From NCBI GenBank assembly GCA_964017125.1, contig OZ024902.1:59197346-59261345 (forward strand): 64,000 nt of DNA, in the 5' to 3' direction. Shown here one piece after another: positions 46,582 to 56,917 of the stretch. Both the position numbers and the translations under genes were made by a program. This DNA comes from Flabesymbios commensalis. Its lineage: Eukaryota; Annelida; Polychaeta; Terebellida; Flabelligeridae. Every line of letters begins with the position of its first letter. Position 1 is the first letter of the stretch. The notes below the pieces were generated by a model, which made no database searches, had not been told where the DNA came from, and saw only the letters and a program-made list of their open reading frames with translations.

Positions 46582-46668
46582 TATCGTCCCCTTGGACATG
46601 AAAGAGTGTATCTGCCATGCCACTTGGTAAAGTGGCAGATACACTCTTTCATATCCAAGGTGACGATA
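46582..46668. repeat. 87-bp near-perfect hairpin
   Basis: TATCGTCCCCTTGGACATGA, AAGAGTGTATCTGCCA and a short loop are followed by TGGCAGATACACTCTTTCAT and ATCCAAGGTGACGATA. It shares ends and the TATCTGCCACT motif with 33480-33557 while the arm middle differs. It sits about 100 bases after the broken coding-like block. Confidence 0.8.
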
Positions 46669-46974
46669 ATATGTTCTCACAACATTACCCATTAAAGTGC
46701 TATTCAGTCTTTTTTACTTTATCTTTCAAACAAGAACATACGAAGTAGGAATGAGTATTAAATTTGTCAGATTGATATAATAATCATGTTTTCGATTCAA
46801 ATTGTATGCATGTACGTAAGTAATTTTTACCCACTCGAGGTTGTGAGTCGCTACCACAACCCACAACATCGAGTGGGCAAAATATTAAATTCACTAGCTT
46901 AGCTCAGCCACGTTTGAGGCTTAACAGCTGTCCACTAAATACTTCACATCTTCAAATAGAGGATTTTATATAGT

Positions 46975-47170
46975 TAGCAGACAGACAGATATTTTATTGA
47001 CAGAAAGAAAGTCAATCCAAACTTATTTGTCATAGAAATAAGAGAGATATATGTACATACACGATATACACGATTGTTAATTTGTTCAAATCATATGACA
47101 ATATAAATAGTGACATACATAACTAAAATAATGTTAACTGGCATTGCAATAAAACACTGTGTATTACGAT
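46975..47170 (-). mobile_element. Possible 3' end of a retroposed element
   Basis: On the minus strand, TGACTTTCTTTCTGTCAATA followed by AAATATCTGTCTGTCTGC is an AATAAA-like signal running into a simple repeat, the usual 3' end of several LINE families. No reverse transcriptase is found next to it. It could also be chance simple sequence. Confidence 0.3.
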
Positions 47171-48347
47171 AACATAAATTACTGCTACCTAAAATAAAAT
47201 TAAAAGGCATTGCCAAGATAACATAGGGTCTATCATTTTGTTTCCCGCACCAAAACCAGAGATAAAATAGCTACAATGTATTTATAAAATACTCATTATA
47301 TATAGTAGCAAAAAAGACACTCTGGAAAGCGTAGAAACCTAAAATATATATAGGTGCATAATTATGCTGCAGCAACTGGAGTATGCAATAAGACAATGGT
47401 GAAAAATATATATATTTTATATATTTGAAAAAAAAACACGATATATTATCATGTAAGTACAATAATTGTGGCAATCCGTTAAACAGGTAGCTCCGGGCCA
47501 TGTGATCATGCAAGCACAGTCCGCTGGGAGCCCGGAGATTCCCTAATATTGACTATTGATGCAAACTTAACAAGGTAGTAACAGTAATAATGGCGGATAT
47601 TAATTATTTGTGCCATTCATTACAGCTTATTTTAATTCACTATATTGTTTATCACAATCCATTTCAATCACGACCTAGTTAGTACCACATACCCATTACA
47701 ATCGTAGAAAAACATTCCCGACCTCATAAAGAAAATCACTTGACTTAGCAACTCTGAAATCCTCCATAAGGCCCCACTTCGTCTGATGACAAAGGCGACG
47801 GGAACGTCCCTAACCGGCCCTAAAAATCAAAATAATAAGATCCGAGAGCAACAGCCATCCTGATATGTGGTAATACCCAAGTCAGATCATGACGGCAGAT
47901 CATGATAGCAAAAGCTCACACCTCACAACGTGTTTTCGGTTAGAAATCACTACATAACCAATAAACCGAAACTTAACAGACCAGGGATCGCGATCTATTA
48001 TTCTTCAGGGGAAATCTTCAGTATCACGTTATGCAATTCTGCCTATTTGCAAATAAAATTTGTAATTGATTAGCGAAATGATAAGGATGTTTAGCAAGTT
48101 CCAACTTGTAAGAGAAAGTTGTTCTTAATTATTATCAACATTTTTTCCCTGGATTCTGGTTATCCCCCATTAACAACACAAATATATTGAGCTTTACCTA
48201 CCAGGTTGATCATTTATCATGTATGAGTACACTCAATTGATTTTCATTGAGGCACATTTTATAATCGTGTGAGATCACTTTTATTTCATCCGTCATAAAA
48301 AATCCGTCATTTCAACCATAATTTTGTGATGATTTCTCATCGTAAAA
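47171..48347 (-). other. Non-coding; weak minus-strand exon-like signal
   Basis: On the minus strand TTATTATTTTGATTTTTAG (about 47824-47842) is a good-looking acceptor followed by about 50 open codons (VRDVPVAFVIRRSGALWRIS ...). No donor at a matching phase and no family is recognised. Nothing else is recognised. Confidence 0.2.
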
Positions 48348-48661
48348 AGGGCGGGGGCCCTAGGGTAGTGGTTAGCACCGCTGCCTTTCACGCCAGAGCT
48401 TGGGGTTCGGTTCCCGGTCTCGGCGGTTTCAAAGAAACAAAAATGTTTCTTCCCCATCCACGTGTGAAAGTCAGTATTGTGGAGAGCCTCCGTGACCGAG
48501 AGGTAGCGTGCTCGGCCTCAGACCGCCAGGGCTCGAATTTCGAATCCTGTGTCTGGAAGACAGTGTCATCTCAATCATCTCACCATCATCAGGAGGTTCT
48601 CCTGGCCCAGTTTAGCCTATATGTGCACAAAAGTGGCCTAAAGCCCGATTCATTTCATTTC
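48348..48661 (+). mobile_element. SINE-A, full copy with target-site duplication
   Basis: Two tRNA-like units in series. Unit 1 (48351-48425) has TAGGGTAGTGGTTAGCACCG (box A) and GGGTTCGGTTCCCGG (box B). Unit 2 (about 48482-48552) has GACCGAGAGGTAGCGTGCTC and GGGCTCGAATTTCGAATCC. Between them is a linker, CAAAGAAACAAAAATGTTTC. A body with CTCACCATCATCAGGAGGTT and AGCCTATATGTGCACAAAAG follows, ending in (CATTT)n. The 16-bp target duplication ATTTCTCATCGTAAAA is exact at 48332-48347 and 48662-48677. The open frame running through it is a by-product. Confidence 0.9.
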
Positions 48662-48677
48662 ATTTCTCATCGTAAAA

Positions 48678-50089
48678 TTCAGCTAATTGTTGTTTGCTAG
48701 CTAACCCGAAACTTATGGATGGTTGTGAAGTTTTAGAAAAAAATCAAAATGGCAACCCCAATGGATTCCTGAATCCTTAGATGAGAGGTAGTTTTCTGGC
48801 TCCGACCCGCCTTTAACAATTGATTTGCAGCATGTATCACATGAGAGTGGTCATGGTGATATGTTTGTGATTGTGAGTGATGTTAACACGTGTCATCTGA
48901 TTATTAACGATTTAGAGCATTTTATAGACATAAAATTACATTGTAAAACAGTGTATTGTGCACATGTTTAGGTGCACCTCGGGAGTATCATATGACATGC
49001 ACTAGACCTGAGTGACCCCAGCAGGGTGCAGCGACTCTATTCATTCCAGCTCAACACGAAGAAAGACAGTAACAGATTTAGTCAAACGCTGATTGCATGC
49101 TGGGACAACGTCTAAGTCGTTGGCATAGCATTCACCTAGCTGTGTGTAAACGTCTCGTAGGCTTATTCGCTGAGTACAACACAATGCTCAAAGGTAGGTA
49201 GTTAGTTGGCAGCTTTACAAGTGACCATTGGTGTGTGAGTTTACATGAATAAAGTACTGGTATATACTGTTCACCATTTACATAGCAATTAACAAGTGAG
49301 CATACTAACGTTTACTGACTCATAGTAACCATAAAGCATTAACAGTAATGATTGACATGTAATATGTATTACTTTTGATCAGTTACTTACTCTAATTTTA
49401 CAAGATGATAATTGCGTGAGTCAAAATATAGATATATATCCTCGTGTATACATAATTATAATCAACACGTGTTCTATTGTAACTACTAAAGTCCCTTTTG
49501 TAGCTGTACAATCATGATGATGGGGCTCCATTAATCGCAAAAAAATGACAACTATGTAGATAACCAATGATATACAAATAATTATCACTGTGGCACACCC
49601 TCTGATATTATTCATACGACGCCTCATTATTGTCAATTATACTAACCATATGCTTGATGTATACAATAAAGTGCAATATTCCAAGATAATGTGCTGTAAA
49701 CAATACATTTTGTTTGCAAAATTATGAGAATATATGCACAGTTAATTCGGTCCTTTTTATATGTCAGCCTTTAATCGCCGGATCATTACGTGGGTAATTT
49801 TCGTGCATGTCCCTTCTAGTCAGAATACACACATGGTTGTGAGGCCGCTATACTATATGTGCCCACAGTAATCTGGTACTGTTAAAAACAAGATATTTTC
49901 CGAAAGCATGAAAGCAGACCATGTGAATTACATGTATGATCCCTAAAGCCGCCAAAGATCCAAAAGCTACTAGTCACACACTCAAGTTTATTAATTAAGC
50001 TGCTTGGAAAGCTGCTTAGAAAAAAAAACATTCTTTAACATTTGTGCCGTTAGGATATATAATATAAAATTAAAGACATGAAAGATGAG
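48678..50089. other. Non-coding; degenerate palindrome
   Basis: At about 49081-49160, ACGCTGATTGCATGCTGGGA, CAACGTCTAAGTCGTTGGCA and AACGTCTCGTAGGC are a decayed class A palindrome. The rest is AT-rich with nothing recognised. Confidence 0.45.
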
Positions 50090-51345
50090 CGGTAGAACAT
50101 ATAGTCAGACTTACTGTTACAGACGACAGGTTAATAGCCCACGAAGCTGCCGTGTTCATCGATGTAGAAAAAGCATTTGACTCTTTTATGGCACGATGGC
50201 TTAAGAAAAATAATTGTTAATGATGGGCGATCTACACAGAAAACTAGTTATAGACTAATGTCCTCATTTGTAACCAACAGGACGATATCACTCATATCAG
50301 TAAAAAATAAACATTGTTTGACGTAATTTCAGATAACGTTCAATTGAATGCTGGAAGGCCGCAAGGTGCGGTCCGCAGCCAACTACTCTTTTTATTATAA
50401 TTATGTCAATGACATATAGCCTACCGATAGCCCTACCGATAGACCCTGTTTATAATCAATCTGCAGGCGGTGAAGAAGTAGAGCACGTTATAGTAATTAA
50501 GAAGCTAAACTACTTGGGAGTCACTGTGACAAAGATGATAAATTATTGTAAACATATATACATAGCCAACAAAACATGACAACGTGTCCATGGACTAGTA
50601 TTGCGTAAGTCTTTTAAATTTCGGGTTGCTTAACAAGTGTACCGAAAAGCCCGTTTATCAGTAGTTCCAGTATTTCCTATATTGAACATGCGTGTCCGAA
50701 ATTACATATCGTCCTTATTTCTCTTGTACTGGTAAATGTGCAACCCAAAATGTTAAAAACGCAATTCTAGTCTATGGACATGTTGAATTAATATGGACAT
50801 ATCAAGGAGCCAAAATACAAATGATGATTTTGGCCTGATTGTGTCGCTTTACCCTTTTAAAATTACTTAATGGCATAAACTGGGGATGCCACCCGAAACA
50901 ATATGATGATTTACAATATAGATGTTAGACCAGTACTAGAATACGGCGCGATAGTTATGCTATCAGAGGCTCAAGTACACCTAGACACAGAAACTACAAA
51001 AAAATTATAAAATTACAAAAAGAACTGAATGAAATGTGAAAAAAAACGTGACACAACATATTATTTAGACAAACTAATGGAAACTACAAAAAAATATAGT
51101 CATTAAGCAGCAACAATGGTCGGCTACATAGAGTTCATTCAAGGATTACCTCTGATTTGTCGTAAAATCACCAAGTGCTCACCGCCCTTCCGGCGCTAGG
51201 GTTCCCTAACATGGTAACGTTGGAACATCCTTATGTCATAATACACGGTGGATACAGGGCCCACACTAAAGACCAAAGAAAGGTAATAGAATTCTGGATA
51301 AATATACGTACAGAAAGTCCTTTACCATGTATACTTGTTCAATAA
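50090..51345 (+). mobile_element. LINE ORF2 remnant (reverse transcriptase to C-terminus)
   Basis: Successive plus-strand frames show the reverse transcriptase signature in order. AVFIDVEKAFDS (about 50150-50187) comes first, followed by what was once LWHDGL, now frameshifted by an extra T. Then comes the PQG block (LNAGRPQGAVRS, about 50345-50380, family norm GVPQGSVLSP) and YVNDI. Next are KKLNYLGVTVTK (about 50500-50535) and, after a nested insertion, NIDVRPVLEYGAIV (about 50915-50955). The C-terminal part (RKVIEFWINIRTE, about 51280-51320) resembles the IKYW-type ending of Jockey/CR1-related LINEs. The YADD strand is lost and frames shift several times, so it is inactive. The clade cannot be fixed. 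Confidence 0.8.
50590..50875. mobile_element. TTAA-family C MITE nested in the LINE
   Basis: GTCCATGGACTAGTATTGCG, TCTAGTCTATGGACATGTTG, ATATCAAGGAGCCAAAATAC and TTTTGGCCTGATTGTGTCGC match the family at 54806, 55448, 57502 and 57941. It separates the YLGVT and VRPVLEYG parts of the LINE, so it arrived after the LINE. Its ends are diverged. Confidence 0.65.
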
Positions 51346-51974
51346 CATCGTACCTACTGATGTGAATAATTAAACCACCACCACCACCACCAAATGAATG
51401 TTCTGCTTATTGGGCGAGTTATGGTGAGAATCGTCTGAGAGAAATACAGAAAGCATCCTGACAAACACTGCAATCGTTGAGATGATAACTCAGGGGAACG
51501 CCGGCTAAAGTGACGCTGGCCCAACAATAAACGGATATTGGTTGATTTTCTCCTGTTTGCTGGGAAGCCGATGTTTCACCTGCTCTTTCATCGCACATGC
51601 TCGCGCGGCCGAACGGGAGGCTAAACACGACACGTGGGCCTAAGTCTGGATCAATATCTGGCGAGCCTCTCTGATGTTGTCTAATGTTGATACGATTCGG
51701 GATCGTACATACAGTAGTGATGATTTATGCGATACTTGTAATGCATCATCACTCTGGAAAAAAACATCATAGACTTCGGTTATCAGTAATGCGATTGTTA
51801 TGCATACCAGGTTATATAAATATCCTGTGCTGTGAGTTTTATATGCCCCCGTTGCTTTTTATTATCACCCATACCAAATCTACGATATACATGATATACA
51901 TTACATGGGAGAAACACAAACATCTAAACAGGAGCAGAAGCATCAAAACATGAGTAGATGAAAAGAAGAGTGAC
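51346..51974. other. Non-coding with a half palindrome
   Basis: About 51497-51565 (GGCTAAAGTGACGCTGGCCC, AACAATAAACGGATATTGGT, TCCTGTTTGCTGGG) is the right half of a class A element; the left half is missing. A CCACCACCACCACCAC microsatellite is at about 51375-51390. A second weak trace is near 51630-51690 (CTAAACACGACACGTGGGCC). Confidence 0.5.
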
Positions 51975-52310
51975 CTATTTTGTTGCATGATAAGAATTCC
52001 CAGTGGCTAGGAGGCGGAATATCGTAGCCAGTTTAAGTCCAACTTCAAGTGGCTCTCTCGTCAATGTGATCTGTCTCTCCAGATAAGGAGTCAGAGTATC
52101 AACAATCTCTTTGAACAAGTCAAGTGTAATCCTCATGAAATTATTATAGTCTTTGTGATCTTCCATATGGAGTTCTGTCAGTAAATGTAAAAAAAAATAT
52201 CCGAACTCATATAGGTCTCTTGGCTTCCCACTTTCTCATACAAACCGTCCTGACTTTTCTTCGTTTGCCTGTATCTTTCTCTTCTGCGATCTGCTCTGGC
52301 TGCTCCAACT
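51975..52310 (-). mobile_element. PIF/Harbinger transposase remnant (N-terminal part)
   Basis: On the minus strand a frame from 52166 to 51975 reads MEDHKDYNNFMRITLDLFKE, then a segment with RQITLTREPLEVGLKLA and IFRLLATGNSYHATK. This is the conserved N-terminal region of Harbinger/HARBI1 nucleases (family norm: EDP..F.NFLRM, then LRFLATG.SY). Upstream in other frames (about 52310-52170) lie RRRERYRQTKKS and RKWEAKRPI, matching the usual R.W....RP.YGQY lead, broken by a frameshift and a stop. A stop follows ATK, and the catalytic DDE part is absent. It is a dead DNA transposon copy. Confidence 0.75.
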
Positions 52311-53415
52311 ATGTTTGTAATGAATGGCAATGAATGCCACCATCTCAAATTATGTGTAAACAGTGCGCAACTTTGGCGCAAAATTAGCGTAACAAAGCGT
52401 GGCATCACGTAACTAGAGTGCATGCCAGCTGGCACGCTGTAGCGCAAACTATGCGCAATGTTGTCGTACTGGCGTGCTGTAAGACGGCACGTCGTGGCAA
52501 GCCATTATGCGGAGCAATGCGTGTCAGTTTTGCTGGCAAGAGTCAGGGTTAGTCGCTACGTGATGATAGGGCACACTAATTCCAAGCAAAATATTTCCAA
52601 ATGATAATATATTTTACACGGATATGTACACTATACATCGATCAGTGAAATTGATCCACCACTTGTGGATTATCGGATGACAATTTCAGACTCGATAGTG
52701 ATTTTGTTTCGATTTATGGCATAGTAGTTCGGCAGCCAAATGACTTTTTTGGGGTGAGCCATGTTTTAGAGGATACAATAGTGTATTATTGATTCTGTTA
52801 GATAAGATGATCATACTATTACTATATTTACATAATCAGCCGAGTAACGTTGTTTAAAATTTAATATTGATGGTTTTTATATTTTCGTGTTTTTAATTTC
52901 TATATTAAATAATGCAAGCTGAACATCACCCGAAGTATGTCATGTAATATATCAAAATTCTCAGAATGTGTTAGAAATTAATAATAAGCGTCACATTTGC
53001 GTGTGGAATGAATCAATATTTAAGAATATAGCAGCGAGTGCTGTATCCCTTTAAATACATAGATATAACACAAATTCAAAAATGACTTCCAGAAAATATT
53101 CAGGCAAGCTACTTAGTCTAACTGCAAGTTCTAAAATGACTTCCAAAAAATCATCAGACAAATTTCTAACATGCATTACCTCTCTAAGGGAAACGGAAGT
53201 TTTCCTGTGGATTTATCCGTGCTAGCGTGTGGTTGACCTCCAGTAGCAGACGTGGGAGCAGTGAGCAGGAGTGGTGAGTTGCTACTCAGTACACTACACA
53301 CTGAGGGGATGTAGTGGCGGGTGCAGTGAATCCGTCAGTCAGTCCATGGTCCACACACAGTCTACCTGATCCAGACGCCGATCCCTCAGGCTCTGTCAGT
53401 ACCTGAGAGCGCACG
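52311..53415. other. Non-coding; possible Harbinger terminal region
   Basis: Between about 52370 and 52510 the plus strand repeats variants of GTGGCATCACGTAAC, GGCACGCTGTAGCGCAAACT and GGCACGTCGTGGCAAGCCAT, which may be the subterminal repeats of the Harbinger element. The rest is AT-rich with nothing recognised. Confidence 0.35.
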
Positions 53416-53520
53416 GCAAACAGCAGGCGTCCACCCAATGGTGGATTAGTGTTGGACCAGCGTCGGAGACGATGCTCCGACACTAATCCACCATTGGGTC
53501 GGTGTCTGGTGCTTGCTGGG
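53416..53520. mobile_element. Palindromic MITE, class A variant
   Basis: CACCCAATGGTGGATTAGTG and CACTAATCCACCATTGGGTC are inverses around TTGGACCAGCGTCGGAGACG. The ends are GGCAAACAGCAGGC and GGTGCTTGCTGGG. The arm text GGTGGATTAGTG differs from other copies, yet it is matched in both arms. Confidence 0.8.
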
Positions 53521-53523
53521 ATT

Positions 53524-53619
53524 CCAGCAAACCCAGGACATTGCCCTATGTTGTTCTAATGTTAGGCCACAGTCTACAATGATTGCCCGCCATTAAAACA
53601 ATAGTCTCATGATTGCTGA
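53524..53619. mobile_element. Palindromic MITE, class A, degenerate
   Basis: CCAGCAAACCCAGGACATTG starts three bases after the previous copy ends. TTCTAATGTTAGGCCACAGT, CGCCATTAAAACAATAGTCT and CATGATTGCTG complete it. Confidence 0.7.
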
Positions 53620-53853
53620 ATGGGAATAGCGCCGAGCCTCCTCTAGAGGAAGCTGTGATATGACTTAAAGCAAGGCATTGAACCAAAGCTCGCGAAAAAC
53701 CAGGCCAACGTGTGTGAAATTGTGCCACCGCTAAATCACATCTTCCGTACACCAAGGCTAGGCTTCACGATGTTGCGGAGAAGCCTAGCTTTGCTTGGGG
53801 AAGATCGTAGATCAGTGCACCCCAGTCTGATTGCTTACACTCACAGTCCCATC
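53620..53853. other. Non-coding; small inverted motif
   Basis: CAAGGCTAGGCTTC and GAAGCCTAGCTTTG (about 53752-53798) form a short inverted repeat. Nothing else is seen. Confidence 0.4.
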
Positions 53854-53955
53854 TCCCAACAAACACGAGAACCAATGTTGGGTTAATGTTGGCCTCCCAT
53901 CCGTGACGTTTGCCCAGCATGAAAACAAAATCGAGTCAACGACTCATTTGCTGGG
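53854..53955. mobile_element. Palindromic MITE, class A
   Basis: CCCAACAAACACGAGAACCA begins it, GTTAATGTTGGCCTCCCATC is the left arm, and GAGTCAACGACTCATTTGCT GGG ends it. Confidence 0.7.
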
Positions 53956-54214
53956 TGGGCACCTTAGCATGCTTAGTCACCAAGACTGGTATTACCTCAT
54001 ATGTCCATTCTGCTGACCTTGACCTCAGGGATTGGTCGAGGTTATCTTCGATCATATATATACGAAAAATCTAGGTAATGTTAGCCTAAACTTAGCTGGT
54101 CACCGGTCACAGCCCGAACTAAGTGAGAGACAGGCATCCCGTCTAGCCTAGACTTAGTCTTGTTGACATATATAGTGTACCGGTAGAGCACAATGGAGGA
54201 TCAACAAACATGTA

Positions 54215-54446
54215 TTGTCAAAGAGCACTATGTAGGATCTACATGTTGTAATAGAAACTGTTCCCTGTCATATATTGGATGGTATGATATCTATAATGGG
54301 TACCATGCAGGGGTACCATGAAACTGTAAGCTACTTATACTATGTGACGTCACCAGAGCAGAACAGTGACTTCAGAGAGCTTTAACTATAAGTTGTGACG
54401 TCACCAATAGGTGTCAAATAATTACTGTATGAGCAGCTGTTGGTAA
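54215..54446 (+). repeat. Dispersed ~220-bp repeat, plus copy
   Basis: TAGAAACTGTTCCCTGTCAT, GGTACCATGAAACTGTAAGC, ACAGTGACTTCAGAGAGCTT, and GTGACGTCACCAATAGGTGT, in this order. The inverse of all four, in reverse order, lies at 58786-58990. It contains CRE-like TGACGTCA motifs. It is non-coding. Confidence 0.75.
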
Positions 54447-54805
54447 GTGATTATCATGTTTGTATTAATATCTAGTATGTAGGCTTACAAGTAGTCTAAG
54501 CACTGTTGAGGCATATACCTATATTTGGAAAATTCTTGGAAAGACTGAGCACTGAATCGAAACATTAGTAGACCCTCTATAGGCCTACCAACAGCCCTGA
54601 AATTTTAGCAAAGTATTATCAGTGGAGGGATAGACCGCTCGATCAGCTGGTCGACATCGTAAAAACTTTTTTTGGTCACATTTTTGAGTACGTTAGAGCC
54701 TACGGGAGGTGGCCACTCCCTCCCCCTAGATCTGATAGAAAGGCTACATAAGAGCATAGCTTATAGTCTTCTGCAAAATCAGACAAAATTATTGTGTTGA
54801 AGCCC
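54447..54805. other. Non-coding, nothing recognised
   Basis: No exon or repeat copy is recognised. Confidence 0.4.
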
Positions 54806-55080
54806 CGGGGTTGAAGCGACACAATCAGGTCCAAAAAAACATTTAAAAGCAAACATTTTATTTCCGCTTCCAGATATGTCACTCCATAGAAATAATTGTG
54901 TGAACATGTCCATAGACAATAATTGTGAAAGTCTTTTACATTTTGGGTTGCTTTGGAAATGTAGCAAGCGTGTCGAAAGCTCCATCTATCAGTTATTCTC
55001 GTATTACTTATTTGACATTATCATGTTGTCATTATCATGCACATATCAAGGAGCCAAAATAAAATTTATTTTATAAATCG
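54806..55080. mobile_element. TTAA-family C MITE, diverged copy
   Basis: AAGCGACACAATCAGGTCC at the left end, GAACATGTCCATAGACAATA, and ATATCAAGGAGCCAAAATAA at the right. It closely parallels the copy nested in the LINE at 50590-50875, including TTTTGGGTTGCTT and GTAGCAAGCGTGTCG. The rightmost end is lost. Confidence 0.6.
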
Positions 55081-55084
55081 CAAT

Positions 55085-55440
55085 TAGACGATTTAGGCCC
55101 TATATTTGAGATCGACAGCTCACGTTTCACAGAATCATTTTTAAATCTAGCACGTCAATTTATGCCAAATTAAGTAGTAACCATCAAACCTCACGATAAA
55201 CCATGGTACAATAATGTATTGAGAGCAGTAAGGAGACGTTGGGATCCATTATTTCATAAAGCAAGGTCAAACAACAAATTCGATTTATGGCAAAATTACA
55301 GAGAGTGTCGTAACTTCTACGTATCTGAGCCTAAACCCGCCAAAGAAGAATATGAAGTCAGACAGAGTTCCAAATCCGATTCCCCCTCTAGGCCTATTAG
55401 TGGCCACAGTTGGTGGCAGACAATAATTCCTGATTTCTAA
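55085..55440 (+). mobile_element. LINE ORF2 fragment (linker before reverse transcriptase)
   Basis: The plus frame carries EIDSSRFTESFLNLARQFMP, then KPHDKPWYNNVLRAVRRRWD, KARSNNKFDLWQNYRECRN and ISGHSWWQTIIPDF. This is the standard segment between endonuclease and reverse transcriptase in Jockey/CR1-type LINEs (PW..N.....R.R..L..KA...N....W..YR..RN ... WW). It stops at 55440, next to a MITE fragment. It is a separate piece from the remnant at 50 kb and may come from the same family. Confidence 0.75.
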
Positions 55441-55447
55441 TTTTGGA

Positions 55448-55626
55448 CAACCATGTCAAAAATAAGAAATACGGAGATTTCGTCTCTATATCTCGCCTAA
55501 CAGGTAAATGCACAGCACAAAAATTAAACTACTTTTGCACTTCTAGTCTATGGACATGTTTACATCATATGGTCATATATATATAATCACCGATTTTTTT
55601 TAAGATTTTAGCCTGGGCCTGTCTCT
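55448..55626. mobile_element. TTAA-family C MITE, right part
   Basis: AACCATGTCAAAAATAAGAA, ATACGGAGATTTCGTCTCTA, TAGTCTATGGACATGTTTAC and TTTTAGCCTGGGCCTGTCTC, ending at TTAA (55627-55630). The left terminus is absent where it abuts the LINE fragment. Confidence 0.75.
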
Positions 55627-55989
55627 TTAACTTGCTGAATAATTAGTCATGAGTCCTATAATAATTGCTATAATTATTCTTGATTATGTATATCAACGAT
55701 TTAATGTATAATGATTTTTGTGCAGGAATACCATACCACTTTGTTTACATGCCAGGCAACAATTATTATTTGTTTCCATCCCAAGAGAAGCCTCGATTAC
55801 ATTTTTTCACCGCTTCAATTGTTAATAAAATATGTTTACACTATAGTTGCAGTCAACTTCCACCAGCGTTGGGTGTTTTTCGCTGATTTCTCAGTCAATT
55901 CTAAATCAATTTCCACGAAAGTTTGCAAGCACTCTTTTCAACTAGGCTATTCCGGCGCCTACCCTGAAAATTGAATGAGTATTTCAAAA

Positions 55990-56107
55990 GTTAGACCATT
56001 TGACATGTAGTAGAATTTCGTGATTGAAGCTGATAGGCCTAGCGTTCAATGGGTTTATAGAGGAGCGTCATAATTCGCAAAAACTACATGTCAAATGGTC
56101 CAACTTT
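55990..56107. repeat. Inverted pair of the ACATGTCAAATGGTC motif
   Basis: TTAGACCATTTGACATGTAG (55991) and CTACATGTCAAATGGTCCAA (56084) face each other about 75 bases apart. The single motif with flanking similarity also occurs at about 205-345 and 58215-58345. This looks like a MITE family with inverted ends. Confidence 0.6.
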
Positions 56108-56281
56108 ACAACTACATAATATTTTTCCCTGAAGTTTTAAGGGCAGGTGCCGTAAGACTAGAAACTAACGCTTGTCAAATTTCATGAGAATCGGATGAAA
56201 ATTGTTTGAGCAATGAGCGAAAAACATGCAACGCGAAAGTGACAGATTTAAAGTGCCTTTTACTATAACGACGCATCACGC

Positions 56282-56594
56282 AAAAATGAAATGAATCGGG
56301 CTTTAGGCCACCTTTGTGCACATATAGGCTAAACTGGGCCAGGAGAACCTCCTGAGGATGGTGAGATGATTGAGATGACACTGTCTTCCAGACACAGGAT
56401 TCGAAATTCGAGCCCTGGCGGTCTGAGGCCGAGCACGCTACCTCTCGGTCACGGAGGCTCCCCGCAATACTGACTTTCACACGTGGATGGGGAAGAAACA
56501 TTTTTGTTTCTTTCAAACCGCCGAGTCCGGGAACCGAACCCCGAACCCTGGCGTGAAAGGCAGCGGTGCTAACCACTACCCTAGGGCCCCCGCC
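56282..56594 (-). mobile_element. SINE-A, full copy with target-site duplication
   Basis: Minus-strand copy nearly identical to 48348-48661: unit 1 (TAGGGTAGTGGTTAGCACCG, GGGTTCGGTTCCCGG), unit 2 (GACCGAGAGGTAGCGTGCTC), body and CATTT tail at the left. The 13-bp direct repeat CGACGCATCACGC at 56269-56281 and 56595-56607 is the target duplication. Similarity to the 48 kb copy suggests recent activity. Confidence 0.9.
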
Positions 56595-56917
56595 CGACGC
56601 ATCACGCTTAACGCATCACGCATATATAAGTAAAGCTTGGTGCAAAGCTTAGATGCGGCCCACTGATGTGAAATTTCGTGAACCGTTTTGTTTTATTATA
56701 TATACCAGTACCGTAATATGATTGTCTATGATTCTAGTCTATTTTATTTATTTTTTTCATCGCAAGAGAAGCCTCGGATTACATTTTTGTACTGCTTCAA
56801 TTGTTAATAATTTATGTTTAGGCCTACATCTAGGCCTACATGTAGGGTCTAGGCCTAGGCTCTATAGCCTATGTCAAACACACAGACAGGTTTAGTATTA
56901 CTATAACAGTCTTCCGT

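Noticed and set aside
48326-48700. 124-codon plus frame and its near twin on the minus strand at 56175-56576
   Set aside because: Both run through SINE-A copies; the shared peptide reflects the repeat, not a gene family.
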